Assembly: GCA_910890315.1 (NCBI GenBank)
Contig: CAJVGD010000017.1
Location: 124,001-188,000 of the forward strand
Reading direction: 5' to 3'
DNA: 64,000 bases
Source: Serendipita indica DSM 11827
Taxonomy: Eukaryota; Basidiomycota; Agaricomycetes; Sebacinales; Serendipitaceae
The translations under genes were made by a program, and so were the position numbers. How positions within the stretch are numbered: the stretch's first letter is position 1; the number at the start of each line of letters is the position of its first letter. Shown one piece after another: positions 44,082-55,653 of the stretch. Below the pieces are notes generated by a model. It saw only the letters and a program-made list of their open reading frames with translations. It did not search any database and was not told where the DNA came from.

Positions 44082-44239
44082 GATTGGAGACTAAGGTGGT
44101 GGAAGAGGCTAAGGTATATTTGCTGACAAAGCAAAGCTCGTCGGGACAGCTAAACAAGTGGATTCCATATGATGAAATATAGTGCATTTCCTTCTGCACT
44201 AATGATGTTTGGTGGGGACACGCACTTTGCGTTTACATT

Positions 44240-44760
44240 AGTTGACGCCGCCGCTATCCTCCAGCTTCCGAATGGTAGCTTTTGCCGCGTCCTCAGTCCA
44301 CAGTCCCTGTCGCGTCAGGCTATCCTTCAAACGATCTGGCGCTGAGCTGAGGATCATAACCCGGAGAAACCGATATTTTAGTTCTGTGACATAGTTGGCT
44401 CTGGCAAGTCCATAGGAGCAACGTCCGTAGTGGAAGAATGACAGAGTTGATTTCCATTTCAAACCAACGAAGCATCGACCACCGACAAGCTCTGCTCCAC
44501 CCTCGCGAGGAATGCTGCTCACTTCATCCCCGACCTTGCACCGCACGTTGCTCTGGCTATGAAGCAGAGGCCGTCTACCATGCGAGGCTCCCTAGAGAGT
44601 AGTTCCAGACACCTTTCAGGGATCTTGTTCATCATCGGCACGGGCGCGACGAAATTTAGAAGGCGCGAATGAGAAATACAAGACAGGACTAATGGTGGAT
44701 ACTCGTGGCCAGTCGTAGGGGATTGATTATCAAGAAACCTTTGCACCATTCATGAAGGTC
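44240..44760 (+). pseudogene. decayed NACHT fragment, copy 1
   Basis: On the plus strand, with frame changes, it matches the NLR exon that carries Walker A: VDAAAILQLP, then SRQAILQTIW, EKPIF, CDIVGSGKS, TDKLCSTLARN and FIPDLAPHVA. The minus-strand ORFs here are shadows. About 93% alike by eye to 56047-56570. The Walker A lysine is still visible, but the frame is repeatedly broken. Confidence 0.75.
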
Positions 44761-44865
44761 GTATCTATTCACCTACATCTACCCAACTCGGCCTCGGCGT
44801 TGATCGCATTGACGTCGATAGGTCAGGGACTTGCACCTCGAGATTAACTATATAATAGCTATGGG
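44240..44865. repeat. 11.8-kb-spaced direct repeat, left copy
   Basis: Starts GTTGACGCCGCCGCTATCC and continues past the NACHT relic to GATTAACTATATAAT. Matches 56047-56665 in the same orientation. The pair encloses NLR2, the F-box pseudogene, a LINE fragment and P450 2. Confidence 0.8.
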
Positions 44866-45359
44866 CTTCTCCCATTCTTCGGCGTTTTTATTGTCCAACA
44901 GAAGATTTCCAATCACAGTTCATTTCCTTGGCAATGAGCTCGTCTTGGCTCTTCATCTCCATTCATTTGTCATCTCTTATGCTACTCCTCGTCTCCCCCA
45001 CTCATCCGCGTAGACACCGTTTATTGCGCTTCTACTCCTCTCTTCCTTTGGGCTAGTTCTGTTTACAAATTGTGAAGTTGTTGAGTGCATAGAATCTAGG
45101 AATGCCTTTATCGGCCAAGTAATTTGCATTTAAAGGATGCCTTTCCCCAAACGAGCTTGAAACCGACAAGAGCAGGTTAAGCTGCTCCGTTCTTGGGACT
45201 GATTGAACTTACAGGTCCTTGGACTCACCAGAGCGAGAACGGTTCGTACACATCCTGGCTCCCAAGAAACTATTATCCGCTCCTAAAGCCTTAATTTTGT
45301 GTAACAGTACACAGGAAATAGAATCTATTGCGTATACCAATAATGTTTCTGTCGAGTCG
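44866..45359. other. intergenic
   Basis: About 490 bases between the NACHT relic and the NLR2 stop. It is pyrimidine-rich near 44940-45040. I see no gene. Confidence 0.4.
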
Positions 45360-48300
45360 CTAGTCCGCACTCCGAATTCTTGTCCAAGAGGACCCACAGC
45401 AGAAATTAGTAAAGTCTATTCTGGTGGCACGAAGAGAAGAGTTGGTCGGTATTGTCAGACGAGACCGTGGGTACCGTAGACCATGTCGATTATCAGGGGG
45501 CACCCAAAAGAGGAATTTACCAGAGGATTGCACCCAGCCATCTTGCAAAAGAAAGCAGTCTTTGAATCCTGGTACTGTGATTTGCAACGGAGTGCCTGGC
45601 GATGTCGTACGGCCATTTGGGCTGTCAAGGTGCAAGTCTACCGGCTCACTACCTTGATTACCAAGATGATCCACTGCTTTAGCAGAAAACGATTGTCAGT
45701 TCCTAACATCAAAAAACCAAAAGTGAGCTTTGGAAATACTCACCAGGCCATAAATCCCACAATTGAGCCCCATTATTATCCGAGTCAGTGAGGATTTGTC
45801 TGTCACCTGTAGAGGATCCAAGGGCATTGGCCGAGTGTTCATGACCTCGAAGTGACTCCTCTAACGGCTGACCAGTGGCTGCATCCCACAGTCGAACGGT
45901 CTCGTCCTCCGAGCCAGAGACAATTTGCGAGCCGTCTGGTGAGAATCCGACGGCGCTGACTGAGTCTTCATGACCTCGAAGTGGCTCTCCTAACGGCTGA
46001 CCAGTGGCTGCATCCCACAGTCGAATGGTCCTATCCATGAGCCAGAGACAATTTGCGAGCCGTCTGGTGAGAATCCGACGGCGCTGACTGAGTCTTCATG
46101 ACCTCGAAGTGGCTCTCCTAACGGCTGACCAGTGGCTGCATCCCACAGTCGAATGGTCCTATCCGATGAGCCAGAGACAATTTGCGAGCCGTCTGGTGAG
46201 AATCCGACGGCCCAGACTGAGTCTTCATGACCTCGAAGTGGCTCTCCTAACGGCTGACCAGTGGCTGCATCCCACAGTCGAATGGTCCTATCCGATGAGC
46301 CAGAGACAATTTGCGAGCCGTCTGGTGAGAATCCGACGGCGCTGACTGAGTGTTCATGACCTCGAAGTGGCTCTCCTAACGGCTGACCAGTGGCTGCATC
46401 CCACAGTCGAATGGTCCTATCCCATGAGCCAGAGACAATTTGCGAGCCGTCTGGTGAGAATCCGACGGCGCTGACTGAGTGTTCATGACCTCGAAGTGGC
46501 TCTCCTAACGGCTGACCAGTGGCTGCATCCCACAGTCGAATGGTCCTATCCGATGAGCCAGAGACAATTTGCGAGCCGTCTGGTGAGAATCCGACGGCGC
46601 TGACTGAGTCTTCATGACCTCGAAGTGGCTCTCCTAACGGCTGACCAGTGGCTGCATCCCACAGTCGAATGGTCCTATCCGATGAGCCAGAGACAATTTG
46701 CGAGCCGTCTGGTGAGAATCCGACGGCCCTGACTGAGTGTTCATGACCTCGAAGTGGCTCTCCTAACGGCTGACCAGTGGCTGCATCCCACAGTCGAATG
46801 GTCCTATCCGATGAGCCAGAGACAATTTGCGAGCCGTCTGGTGAGAATCCGACGGCGGTGACTTCGTGTTCATGACCTCGAAGTGGCTCTCCTAACGGCT
46901 GACCAGTGGCTGCATCCCACAGTCGAATGGTCCTATCCTATGAGCCAGAGACAATTTGCGAGCCGTCTGGTGAGAATCCGACGGCCCTGACTTTGTGTTC
47001 ATGACCTCGAAGTGGCTCTCCTAACGGCTGACCAGTGGCTGCATCCCACAGTCGAATGGTCCTATCCGATGAGCCAGAGACAATTTGCGAGCCGTCTGGT
47101 GAGAATCCGACGGCGGTGACTGAGTGTTCATGACCTCGAAGTGGCTCTCCTAACGGCTGACCAGTGGCTGCATCCCACAGTCGAATGGTCCTATCCGATG
47201 AGCCAGAGACAATTTGCGAGCCGTCTGGTGAGAATCCGACGGCGGTGACTTCGTGTTCATGACCTCGAAGTGGCTCTCCTAACGGCTGACCAGTGGCTGC
47301 ATCCCACAGTCGAATGGTCCTGTCATCCGAGCCAGAGACAATTTGCGAGCCGTCTGGTGAGAATCCGACGGCCCTGACTTTGTGTTCATGACCTCGAAGT
47401 GGCTCTCCTAACGGCTGACCAGTGGCTGCATCCCACAGTCGAATGGTCCTATCCGATGAGCCAGAGACAATTTGCGAGCCGTCTGGTGAGAATCCGACGG
47501 CGCTGACTGAGTGTTCATGACCTCGAAGTGGCTCTCCTAACGGCTGACCAGTGGCTGCATCCCACAGTCGAATGGTCCTATCCCATGAGCCAGAGACAAT
47601 TTGCGAGCCGTCTGGTGAGAATCCGACGGCGGTGACTTCGTGTTCATGACCTCGAAGTGGCTCTCCTAACGGCTGACCAGTGGCTGCATCCCACAGTCGA
47701 ATGGTCCTGTCATCCGAGCCAGAGACAATTTGCGAGCCGTCTGGTGAGAATCCGACAGCGCTGACCCAACCGTCGTGACCTCGAAGAGCGTCTGGTAATC
47801 CATAGTATATATCCTCAACACCCTGGGTCACACCAATAGTATCCTTATACTTCTGCAGACCCTCCACGTGTAGATTTGACTTCTTAGGCGCGAATGGTAA
47901 TGCTGAGAGGTAGATGTGTGGTATACTGTCCTGAATAGCCACCAGGAATGTCATCATAAATCGCTGGATCTCATGAATCCGGCCTTTTGTATCCTCTTCA
48001 AGCTGTCCTATATGTGAATAGGCAGAAGCAACAAATCAGAGACTACTCGCCTCTGTACGCCAGGCTACAGACCGAAGCCCACCTATCGCTCTTCCAACCC
48101 CTCCGATGACGCTCAGAATCTCCATCCAGTATAGCGGATATGGAGTCGTCACTATGTATCGAAGTTCGTTTTTCAATCTTCGTCGCCAACCGCCATCCGT
48201 TTCGGACACATGGAACAACCAATGAAGGCTCCCATATCGAAGTTTTCTGGGGATGAGCTTCGACACCCTTGCCTCTAGGTCTGGAAGCTGTCTATTTAGG

Positions 48301-50327
48301 TAGAAGGATGACTTGATGTCACATATATTGAACTTGAGACCTTCCTTGGGTGATTTGAGATTTCGAAGACACCACGAAGCGGCTTGACCGTGTGCATGGG
48401 TAATATCAAGATACATTTTGCTCCGATTATCAACAGCGGGGGTGGTGCAGCGACATCGAAGGTACTCGATGAAAGTGGGATGACGAAACTGGATCAAATT
48501 TGTAGTCGGATCTTCAGTAAGTACACTTCCCAGATTCTTCACCAATGCCCTGGCTCTTCCGCAGATTCCAGCCGATTTGAGGAGGTCGTCGAAATCATTG
48601 ATCTTTAGGGGTTCGAATGCTGCGAGTAGCAATGCGAGCATACTACACATGGTCGAATACGAGTTCGGGTCTGTACGCTCAAACACCAGGTCGTAAACCT
48701 CGTCCATTTCCCTATTCTGATCCACAGCCATCAGTCGATTATATATGCTCTCGGGGGTATCGAAAGTGGCAGAATCGACGAGCATTCGGCATGCGGTGCT
48801 TGCCCAGATAAACAACCCCTTGGCCTTTTCGACCAGTCGTTGTCGCTTGTCATGCGATAGGACTTCACGAAGCGACTGATGTACGTAGGTTGAGATGTCG
48901 TCAATATTGTCATGATGACCGACATCGTGGAGGCGGTCCTTTAGCTCTGCTTTGATCGAAAGCGGCTTCAAGATGTCTTCGATAACCGGATCAGGCCGAC
49001 TGGTGATGAATATCTTCAGATTCCTGGCTTCCCCAACAACCCTGGACAAGGTATCGAGCAGCTCTCTCCTCTGTGATCCCAACTTGCACTCGTCGATGGC
49101 ATCCAAGACTAGGACTATGCGTTCTTGTCGGTGACGAAGTGGTTCGATGACGAGAGCTCGGAATTGCTCGTGGAGTGGGCGTCGCAGAATGGCGGGATTT
49201 TGCTTTACGACTGCTGCCACATGCGGCGCAAGCTCGGGGATGTAGTTGGCGAGCTCTCTTGCTATGGTGGAACAGAACTTCTCCGTAGTGGATGCCTCGC
49301 TGCTGGCCATGGAGAAGAAGAATTGGCCTCCTAGGATGCCCTGCGCTCGCCATGATTCCGCAACAGACATTGCGACGGTGGATTTGCCAGAGCCGGCTAT
49401 GTCACACAACCAAAAGATGGGCTTGTCCGACATGTCGTCCTCCGCCCAATTCCAGATTGTCTGAAGAACAGCCTGGCGTGTTCCTTGTAGACAGGTATTG
49501 TGAACAGAAGATGCAACAAATGCTACCATTGGTAGCTGGAGTATAGCAGACGCATCAACTTGAAGCATTTAGCAAGGCTCATATGTAACATTGTGACTCA
49601 CGGTCTGTGAGGATCGTGTTAAGCTTGGCCTTGGTAGTACCAGTGTTTCGTTCGATAACCTGAACACGGAATGCGGTAAAGCTACCTAGTGCCTCCTGAT
49701 TTCCTTTGTAAGGTCGAGAAAATGGTCGATAAGGGGCTTACCATGAGTAGCCTATGCAGATCTTCGATATCGCGATTGAATTTACGGATTGCTCCTGCGT
49801 CAATCTTGACTTTTCGAATCTCTGTCAACGTGCCAAATCCGCTACGACTTCGTTTATGCCTGTGATTCTCGACTAATCTGCAGAAATCCTCGAGAGTCCT
49901 GCGTTTCTTAGCGCACGGAGATGTAGATTGGTCCATGTACGTACTCGACATAATGGACGAGCGGCCGACTGAATGCCTCGTCTACTTTCCTGTCTTCTGG
50001 AGGATACTTCTCGAATGAATCGATCTGGTTCTCCATAGATGACATATATTGATCCAGCCGCCGGGTTATTTCATCCCATTCTTCTTGGTTATCGTCGATT
50101 GCCTGCCGCCGCGTGTTCAGATGGAAGTGATGCTGGTATCGTCTACTCACTTGGATAACATTGAGAACCGAATTAGTCGCTCTACATGCTGCTTTGAGGG
50201 GAGACAGTATATCTGACCCCTCGGCTATATTCCCCAGAAAGTCGAGACCGACACTGGCTGCGTTGTACACTTGACCCCTCTTGCGTGATGGGGGTGCTGT
50301 AGAAGATGAAGAACCTGGTGGATTCAT
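45360..50327 (-). pseudogene. NACHT-WD40 NLR 2 with near-identical WD40 repeats; broken frame
   Basis: ATG 50327 (MNPPGSSSSTAPPS) to stop 45360-45362. Same plan as NLR1: an N-terminal helical region (VGLDFLGNIAEGSD), NACHT with IAGSGKST and VLVLDAIDEC, a linker, WD40 repeats, then a C-terminal exon with LFWVPPDNRHGL. The WD40 part has 16 units of 129 bases, 14 of them nearly identical (GHEHSVSAVGFSPDGSQ ... TIRLWDAATGQPLGEPLR). One unit carries a TAG at 46938-46940. Another is one base short near 46034, and the N-terminal region changes frame near 49870. As given, no full-length protein is made. High internal repeat identity is typical of NLRs evolving by repeat shuffling. A long-read consensus error in the array cannot be excluded, so it might be functional in reality. 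Confidence 0.78.
45838..47792 (-). repeat. 129-base WD40 tandem array (about 16 units)
   Basis: Units begin near 45840, 45969, 46097, 46226, 46355, 46484, 46613, 46742, 46871, 47000, 47129, 47258, 47387, 47516, 47645 and 47775. The spacing is 129 bases except one of 128. Variation between units is confined mainly to two positions (the H-E-x-x-V loop and S-x-D-R), the usual variable, probably ligand-facing sites of such propellers. Confidence 0.92.
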
Positions 50328-50641
50328 AGTCGCGTTTCTTGGGCAGTTGACTTGCGAAAGGGAGGTGGACGGGTCCAAGATGAGTTTGGCGCTTGCCAGT
50401 CTCGATCCCAACCATCGAAGTTGAGCGGCGGGCTTCACTAGATGACCTTGGCAATCATGCAATGATTTAGTACTCTATTGAACAGTACAAAACGCTTATA
50501 ACCAGTAAGCAGCACAGACCCGACCAGTCTGTGTCCGTTTGGTGCTGTTTTCAAAGATGCAGATCATGAGTAAAACATCCCGAAAATCCTTACACTCTCA
50601 ACTATAATCCTCTGGGGTTAAAGATCTGGCTCATATCTCCT
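50328..50641. other. intergenic
   Basis: Promoter of NLR2 and 3' flank of the F-box pseudogene. No TATA box or gene seen. Confidence 0.4.
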
Positions 50642-52044
50642 CTAAAGCACTATAATATGATCAGATTGGTTCAAAGCAACTGCCTTGCTTACCTCCAGCT
50701 GCCCAAGTAGAACGGATAGCTCGTCTTGTGCCGGAGTCGGCGTGACCAGTAAATGAGCGCATCGTTCTCGTATCTGCGAGGTCAGTCTTCTCAGAGCCAC
50801 CAAGTCATCAAGCACTTTCCTCCATACTTCCAGATTATGTTTCCGCATATTTCCATATTCTAATGAATATCGAGACTCTTCGAGATTTAAAAGGGCTTCA
50901 TCTTTCGCCAGAAGCTCGGTAAGCATAGGGATCAGGACATGCTCGATCCGTTCCACCCATACGACGATGGTTAGACACTTCAACTGGGTAAAGTGAGAGA
51001 GAGTCGGCGCGTATGTTGGGTACCACAACGTATACGCCTCGAGACTTGGATAGTCCCATCGGGGGAGGTTGACGACGCAGTTGCTAAAGCCGTTGAGAAA
51101 CTCACGGAGAGATGACGCGAAGAGGTAGCCTTGTAATGCTAATATACTCTCCCGTTCGTTATGGCCGGTCACGAGCAGCTGGAGTTTCTCAAGCTTGGGC
51201 ATGTATACAGACCCATGCGGTGGATCGAGTAGTTTCCCGGCGGTAGTGATATGAGAATCTGGAGAGTGTCACGGCATTCGCACAGGATACGGGGCCAGGC
51301 CAATTGAGATTCGTAAGTCATCACGTTAATGTGGAGTGTTTGGATGGGTGGAGGGTTCGACCATTTGTGCCAACAGTGAAGAGAATGTAGGTGGAGTTCC
51401 TTGAGATTTGGTGCTACACGCTTGGAAGGCCCATTCGTGCAGTGACCATTCAATTCGAGCTCGAATATTGTCAGATGCTCGAGGAGTGGAAGATAGATGT
51501 AACGTTTAGCCGCGGGAAAATGGAACAAGCCGGATTCGCACCGACTTAGCCGTCAGACCACTAGACTATAGTGTCCCTCTTTTCCCTCTAAAGCGTCACA
51601 GTACCTATGATCCCCGTTACTCAGGTATTCCTAACCTGGTCGGCCGGGCTCTGTGTAAGGTGAGCCAATCCTTACAATAGACAACCTGGGACATGAAGCA
51701 TACAAACTGTCCTACTAGGTGGAGAGATACAAGACGAGGGCATGTCTCGGCCGATTTCTGACTCGTATAAGCCATAGATTGGCATCTCGAGGGGTCATGC
51801 GCGAGTCGTCGGGGATGTCGAAATGAATCCATGCGTCTGGGGTCAATAGAGCCGCACAACGCCACGCCTGGCATACAGCACACGCTATTGTCGGTGCTTT
51901 CCAGTCAAGCAAAGTATGATAGAGGATAATGTACCCCAAGACCTCCAAGGGTAATCGGTCAATCGCCCTGGTGGAGTCATTCGCACTAGGTCCTGTGTGA
52001 TGTCGTCGAGAACGTTTAGAGTTGGTGGAAGGATATAATTCCAT
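50642..52044 (-). pseudogene. F-box/LRR-like gene, decayed
   Basis: ATG 52044 (MELYPSTNSKRSRRHH). The F-box is clear: IDRLPLEVLGYIILYH, WKAPTIACAVCQAWR, LLTPDAWIHFDIP. Leucine-rich strands follow (LPLLEHLTIFELELNG, LKELHLHSLHCWHKW, IQTLHINVMTYE, then MPKLEKLQLLVTGHNERES) to the stop at 50642-50644. F-box proteins recruit substrates to SCF ubiquitin ligases. At least three breaks interrupt the reading: a shift near 51715, a TGA near 51553-51555 and a shift near 51220. A 47-base intron (about 51634-51680) still fits. A decayed member of the large basidiomycete F-box family. Confidence 0.7.
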
Positions 52045-52300
52045 GGTGGATGAGAATGGTTTGCCTTGGTCAACGTCGGATTATTGTGAGGTTCACAGGG
52101 AGAACTCACCAGTACGAGGGCTATGCGAGGCCAAGTGAGTAATACTTAGCTGGGGCGAGCGTGTTCACCAGTCTAAGCCCGTTTATTGACGGAGGGTATC
52201 CACGTGGGAGGGTACAGGAAAGTCTCTGCTAGTTAATACATGTACATAGAGTCTTATATAGCAAGGGTAAACATTGGAACGAGGAAAGAGCGATGGGAAG
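52045..52300. other. upstream region of the F-box pseudogene
   Basis: Short stretch with a weak ATATAAT box at 52033-52039, which is inside the gene's leader. No further feature. Confidence 0.3.
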
Positions 52301-52750
52301 CTAAGCATGTGCTAAGGCCGTCGCTATGAGGGTATATGCAATAGAGGCTATGAAGAGAAGGGTGAGGAATGTGATGTGGAAGGGGTAACGAGTGTCACGG
52401 GTGCGGTTATGACGTGTGTGACGAGGAGAAATCCTCGAAACCTTACAATTATGTAGGCACGCCCAAGTGGCCGAACTGTCTTTTGAACCGTGCCATGGCT
52501 GACGAGTCGTCAATGCCGACGTAAAATGATCCGACGGCGCTATTCCAGACATTGCTGGGCTGATCCTCAATATCTTCGTGTGGATTCCGTGTTGTCAGTG
52601 GTAGACACGCCAGCCCTCGGCTGCAACAGTCGGTCAACGTGACTGGAGCATCGTATTTCCCTCCAGTCACCCAAACAGATTACTTTATGATAGCCAACCG
52701 CCACCAGAGTATTGGTACACGAAAGCGCCATCTTCTTACTCTGCCACAGT
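52301..52750 (-). pseudogene. 3' fragment of an unknown gene with a C-terminal membrane segment
   Basis: In overlapping frames it reads NTLVAVGYHKVICLGDWRE, then a low-complexity region RISPRHTRHNRTRDTR, then a clear tail-anchor-like helix ITFLTLLFIASIAYTLIATA before the stop at 52301-52303. The N-terminal part of any gene is missing or in other frames. I do not recognise it. It may be the end of a protein with a WD-like propeller and a tail anchor, but that is speculative. Confidence 0.4.
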
Positions 52751-52785
52751 CCAATTATACACACTCTCCGGACAATTGGACCACA

Positions 52786-53209
52786 TGCTAGTGCGCTACC
52801 GTCGGAGGATGGAGAACACCCCGTACTGTGATTTCTGCGAGTCTCAGGTACAAGATGAGCACCCCATTTCGTCGTATGTCCCCACTTCCAGGATTTAAGG
52901 GCTGAGGCGGGTCTAAAGCTGTCTATCTCTGTCTCAAAGATTTTGCACGCGGCGGAACTCGAAGATACGCCCGAGCTGGGTTCATCGCTGAAGTCTTGGT
53001 TCTACTCTGACACGTTTTGGCCACTACAGATGAACGCTTACTACCTAGGCCGCTCGCCACCTCTCAAAGGAATCTTACCGCCAGCGTGGGACAAAATAAC
53101 TGGGAAGAAAATAGCTGAGATCATTCATTCTAAGTCTATTCTACTCGCGGGCCAGATTTGGGGGGTGGTTATGAGGGAGAGGACGAAGAGATGGAGCGAG
53201 GGGGTCTGA
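52786..53209 (+). mobile_element. 3' end of a LINE (non-LTR retrotransposon) fragment
   Basis: It matches the region after reverse transcriptase in fungal LINEs. A C-C-H-C cluster (YCDFCESQV ... HFVVCPHF) is followed by LGSSLKSWFYSDTFWP, SPPLKGILPPAWDKITGKK and SILLAGQIWGVVMRERTK, with a stop at 53207-53209. One small frame shift lies near 52865. Only the extreme 3' end is present, as expected after 5'-truncated LINE insertion. An A/T run lies downstream at 53427-53448. Confidence 0.6.
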
Positions 53210-53600
53210 CGGTGAGGAAAAGTGGGTGAGGTATCCGGTTCGTTCTTATGTTGTCTGTCCTTTCTGCAACCCCTCGTAGCATTTCGCTCCTAGATCCGAC
53301 GGGTCGCAAGACCTCGACTCTGTAGTCTAGTCGGATTTCCAATCTACACATCTAAACCAAACACCAGCAAAGGGCCCAAAAGTCGTTTCGGTGCTCGGAG
53401 CCATTCGATGATCAGAGGAAAAGTGCCTTTTTTTTAAAAAAAAAAAATCCTAATGAACCTAGGATATCGACACGCGCTTGAATTATGTCTATATCTCTAT
53501 CGCGCCCTGGCGCTCCGCGGTCGGAGTCGGTTGGGCGTAAGCTGCAAAAGGGGGCGACCAGAGTCCTCCTCATCTGCACACTTCTAACCTCGTCCATATC
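53210..53600. other. intergenic with T/A homopolymer run
   Basis: Downstream of the LINE fragment. It contains a T8/A13 run at 53427-53448, possibly the poly(A) end of a retroelement or a slippage site, then the P450 2 promoter. Confidence 0.45.
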
Positions 53601-55653
53601 ATGCAAGCGGTCCAGACACTGTTGTCAAACGCGAGTCCAGTTCAGCTCGGAGCTGCTGCAACCGCACTCATCTGCGTTGTACTCGTCTACGCATGGTCGA
53701 CAAAGATACATCCGTCTTCGTGTTGTTATCCAAAAGGGCCACCAAGACTCCCTCTTCTCGGTAACTCTCACAACTTTCCGACCGAAAACTGGGGAGTTAT
53801 CTTCAACGAGTGGCACAAGCTCTATGGTGAATGAGACTAGCAGAACCATCGAACAAACGTAACGGGTGTTATAGGTGATATAGTCTATGTTCAGCTTCCC
53901 GGAATGCCCTTCTATATCATCAATTCACTGGAAATTGCGCAAGAGCTCTTTAACAAACGCGCAAAGCTCAATTCAGAGAGAAGGATAGGGTATATGATCA
54001 TGAATCTGTACGTATGTCCTTTCACCTACATTCCTTTCTCACTCAACTTGCAGCATGGGTTGGAGCTGGTTACCTGCGTTTATGAGTCCCGATGCACTAC
54101 ACGGCAGAATCAGAACCCTGTTTAGACGTGGCATAGGGCCAACAAAGATGCCGTCAAAGGATCCCCTCATCGAGAGAAAGGCTCAGGATTTTGTGCTCGA
54201 CCTACAAGGCGTAAGAGGAAATCCGAAGAGCACGGTATTAAAGTAGGTCCACTCGGTTCTAACCCTCTCTCAATTTAACATTGATGATAGCACCGTCGGA
54301 ATGATCATTATCGAATTGGCGTATGGCCGAGGCATCGTGAAGGAGCATGGAGACGAGATGATTGCACTCAACTTAGAGGCAATGAATCTGTTGGAAAAGG
54401 CCATTTTGACCGTGTGGACCGTTGATCTAATCCCGCTACGTGAGTGAGGCCTTTGCGACTGGGTCGACTCAAGCCAGTTACAGTGCGCTTCTGGCCAAGC
54501 TGGATGCCTGGAGGAGAATTCAAGTACACCGCCCACCCTGCTTTAGTCTTAAACTGATATATATTTAGACGATCTGGTGCATACTGCAAGCAACTTGTAG
54601 ATCGAATCCGGCAATGGCCATTCCAAATGGCTATCGAGCGCCATGTGAGCCGCGTTCAAAATAGCGATTCCATTGAACCTATACTTGTTTAGAAAGCTGG
54701 GACGCTTGATCACTGTTTCGCGGATGACTTGATGAACGAATTTGGCACCTCCTTCGAAGTTCGAGACACGCTAGCCAATATCTACTTTGGTATGTGCTCT
54801 CTCACCTACTTGGAAATCTCTGACTCGTCTCTAGCCGGTGTCGATACAGTACGAGAAATCAGTACAAGTTGCTTCATGCTCACACATCTCGTGCAGACAT
54901 CCACTCTAATCATCCGGTTCTTGCACACCATGTTCATTTACCCAGAGGTCACAAAGAAGATGCAATCTGAGATTGACTCTGTAGTTGGTCGTGACCGATC
55001 GCCGACAGTAAAGGACCGAAATGACCTTCCATACTCCAATGCCGTCTGGAAGGAAGCTATTCGGTACAAGTGTTCCATGCCTCTGGGCATTCCTCATTCA
55101 AGTAACGAAGATCAGCTAATCAACGGGTACTTTATCCCAAAAGGCTCAATCATCAACCCAAATTTCGGTACGCTGAATCCTTCTAAGCAAGATAAATCCA
55201 CATATCATCACAGGATCGATGCTCAGCGACCCAAATATATGGGGTGACCCTGACGTCTTCCGACCCGAACGTTTCCTCTCATCCGACGCAAGCGCATTGC
55301 CTGATCCAACCACACTTATCTTTGGGTTCGGACCAAGGTAAGACATTAGGAAGGGAATGACTAATGTATTAACCTGTTCCAGGATCTGTCCAGGAATGTA
55401 CTTTGCTGACCGTACAGGATTCCATCTCGTGATCGCGGCAATGGCATTATTCGACATCAATCCGCTACCTGGAGAGTCGGTGCCTCATCCCACAAAAGTT
55501 CAGTACCTCAAGAGAGGCATGCGGTACGTTGAGCGGTCCAATAGTGATCAATATTTGACTGCTTTTAGACTTCCCGTCAAGTTTGATTGCGTATTCACGC
55601 CGAGGGATGATAAAGCCAGACAGGTCTTATCTTCTCTTGCGTTGAGTCGTTGA
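53601..55653 (+). CDS. cytochrome P450 monooxygenase 2
   Basis: ATG 53601 (MQAVQTLLSNASPVQ) to TGA 55651-55653, about 12 exons, all in frame. An N-terminal anchor (TALICVVLVYAW) and the hinge PKGPPRLPLLGN come first. The I-helix AGVDTTST is present and spans an intron. The ExxR region is KEAIRYK, the meander is FRPERFLSSDASA, and the haem motif FGFGPRICPGMYFAD is split by an intron. The intron pattern and order match P450 1 at 36417, so the two belong to one family. It lies inside the region bounded by the two NACHT relics. Substrate unknown. Confidence 0.9.

Noticed and set aside
45838-47792. Regular 129-base repeats as a CRISPR-like or satellite array
   Set aside because: The period is a whole number of codons (43) and each unit encodes one WD40 blade. 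There are no spacers, and the organism is a fungus.
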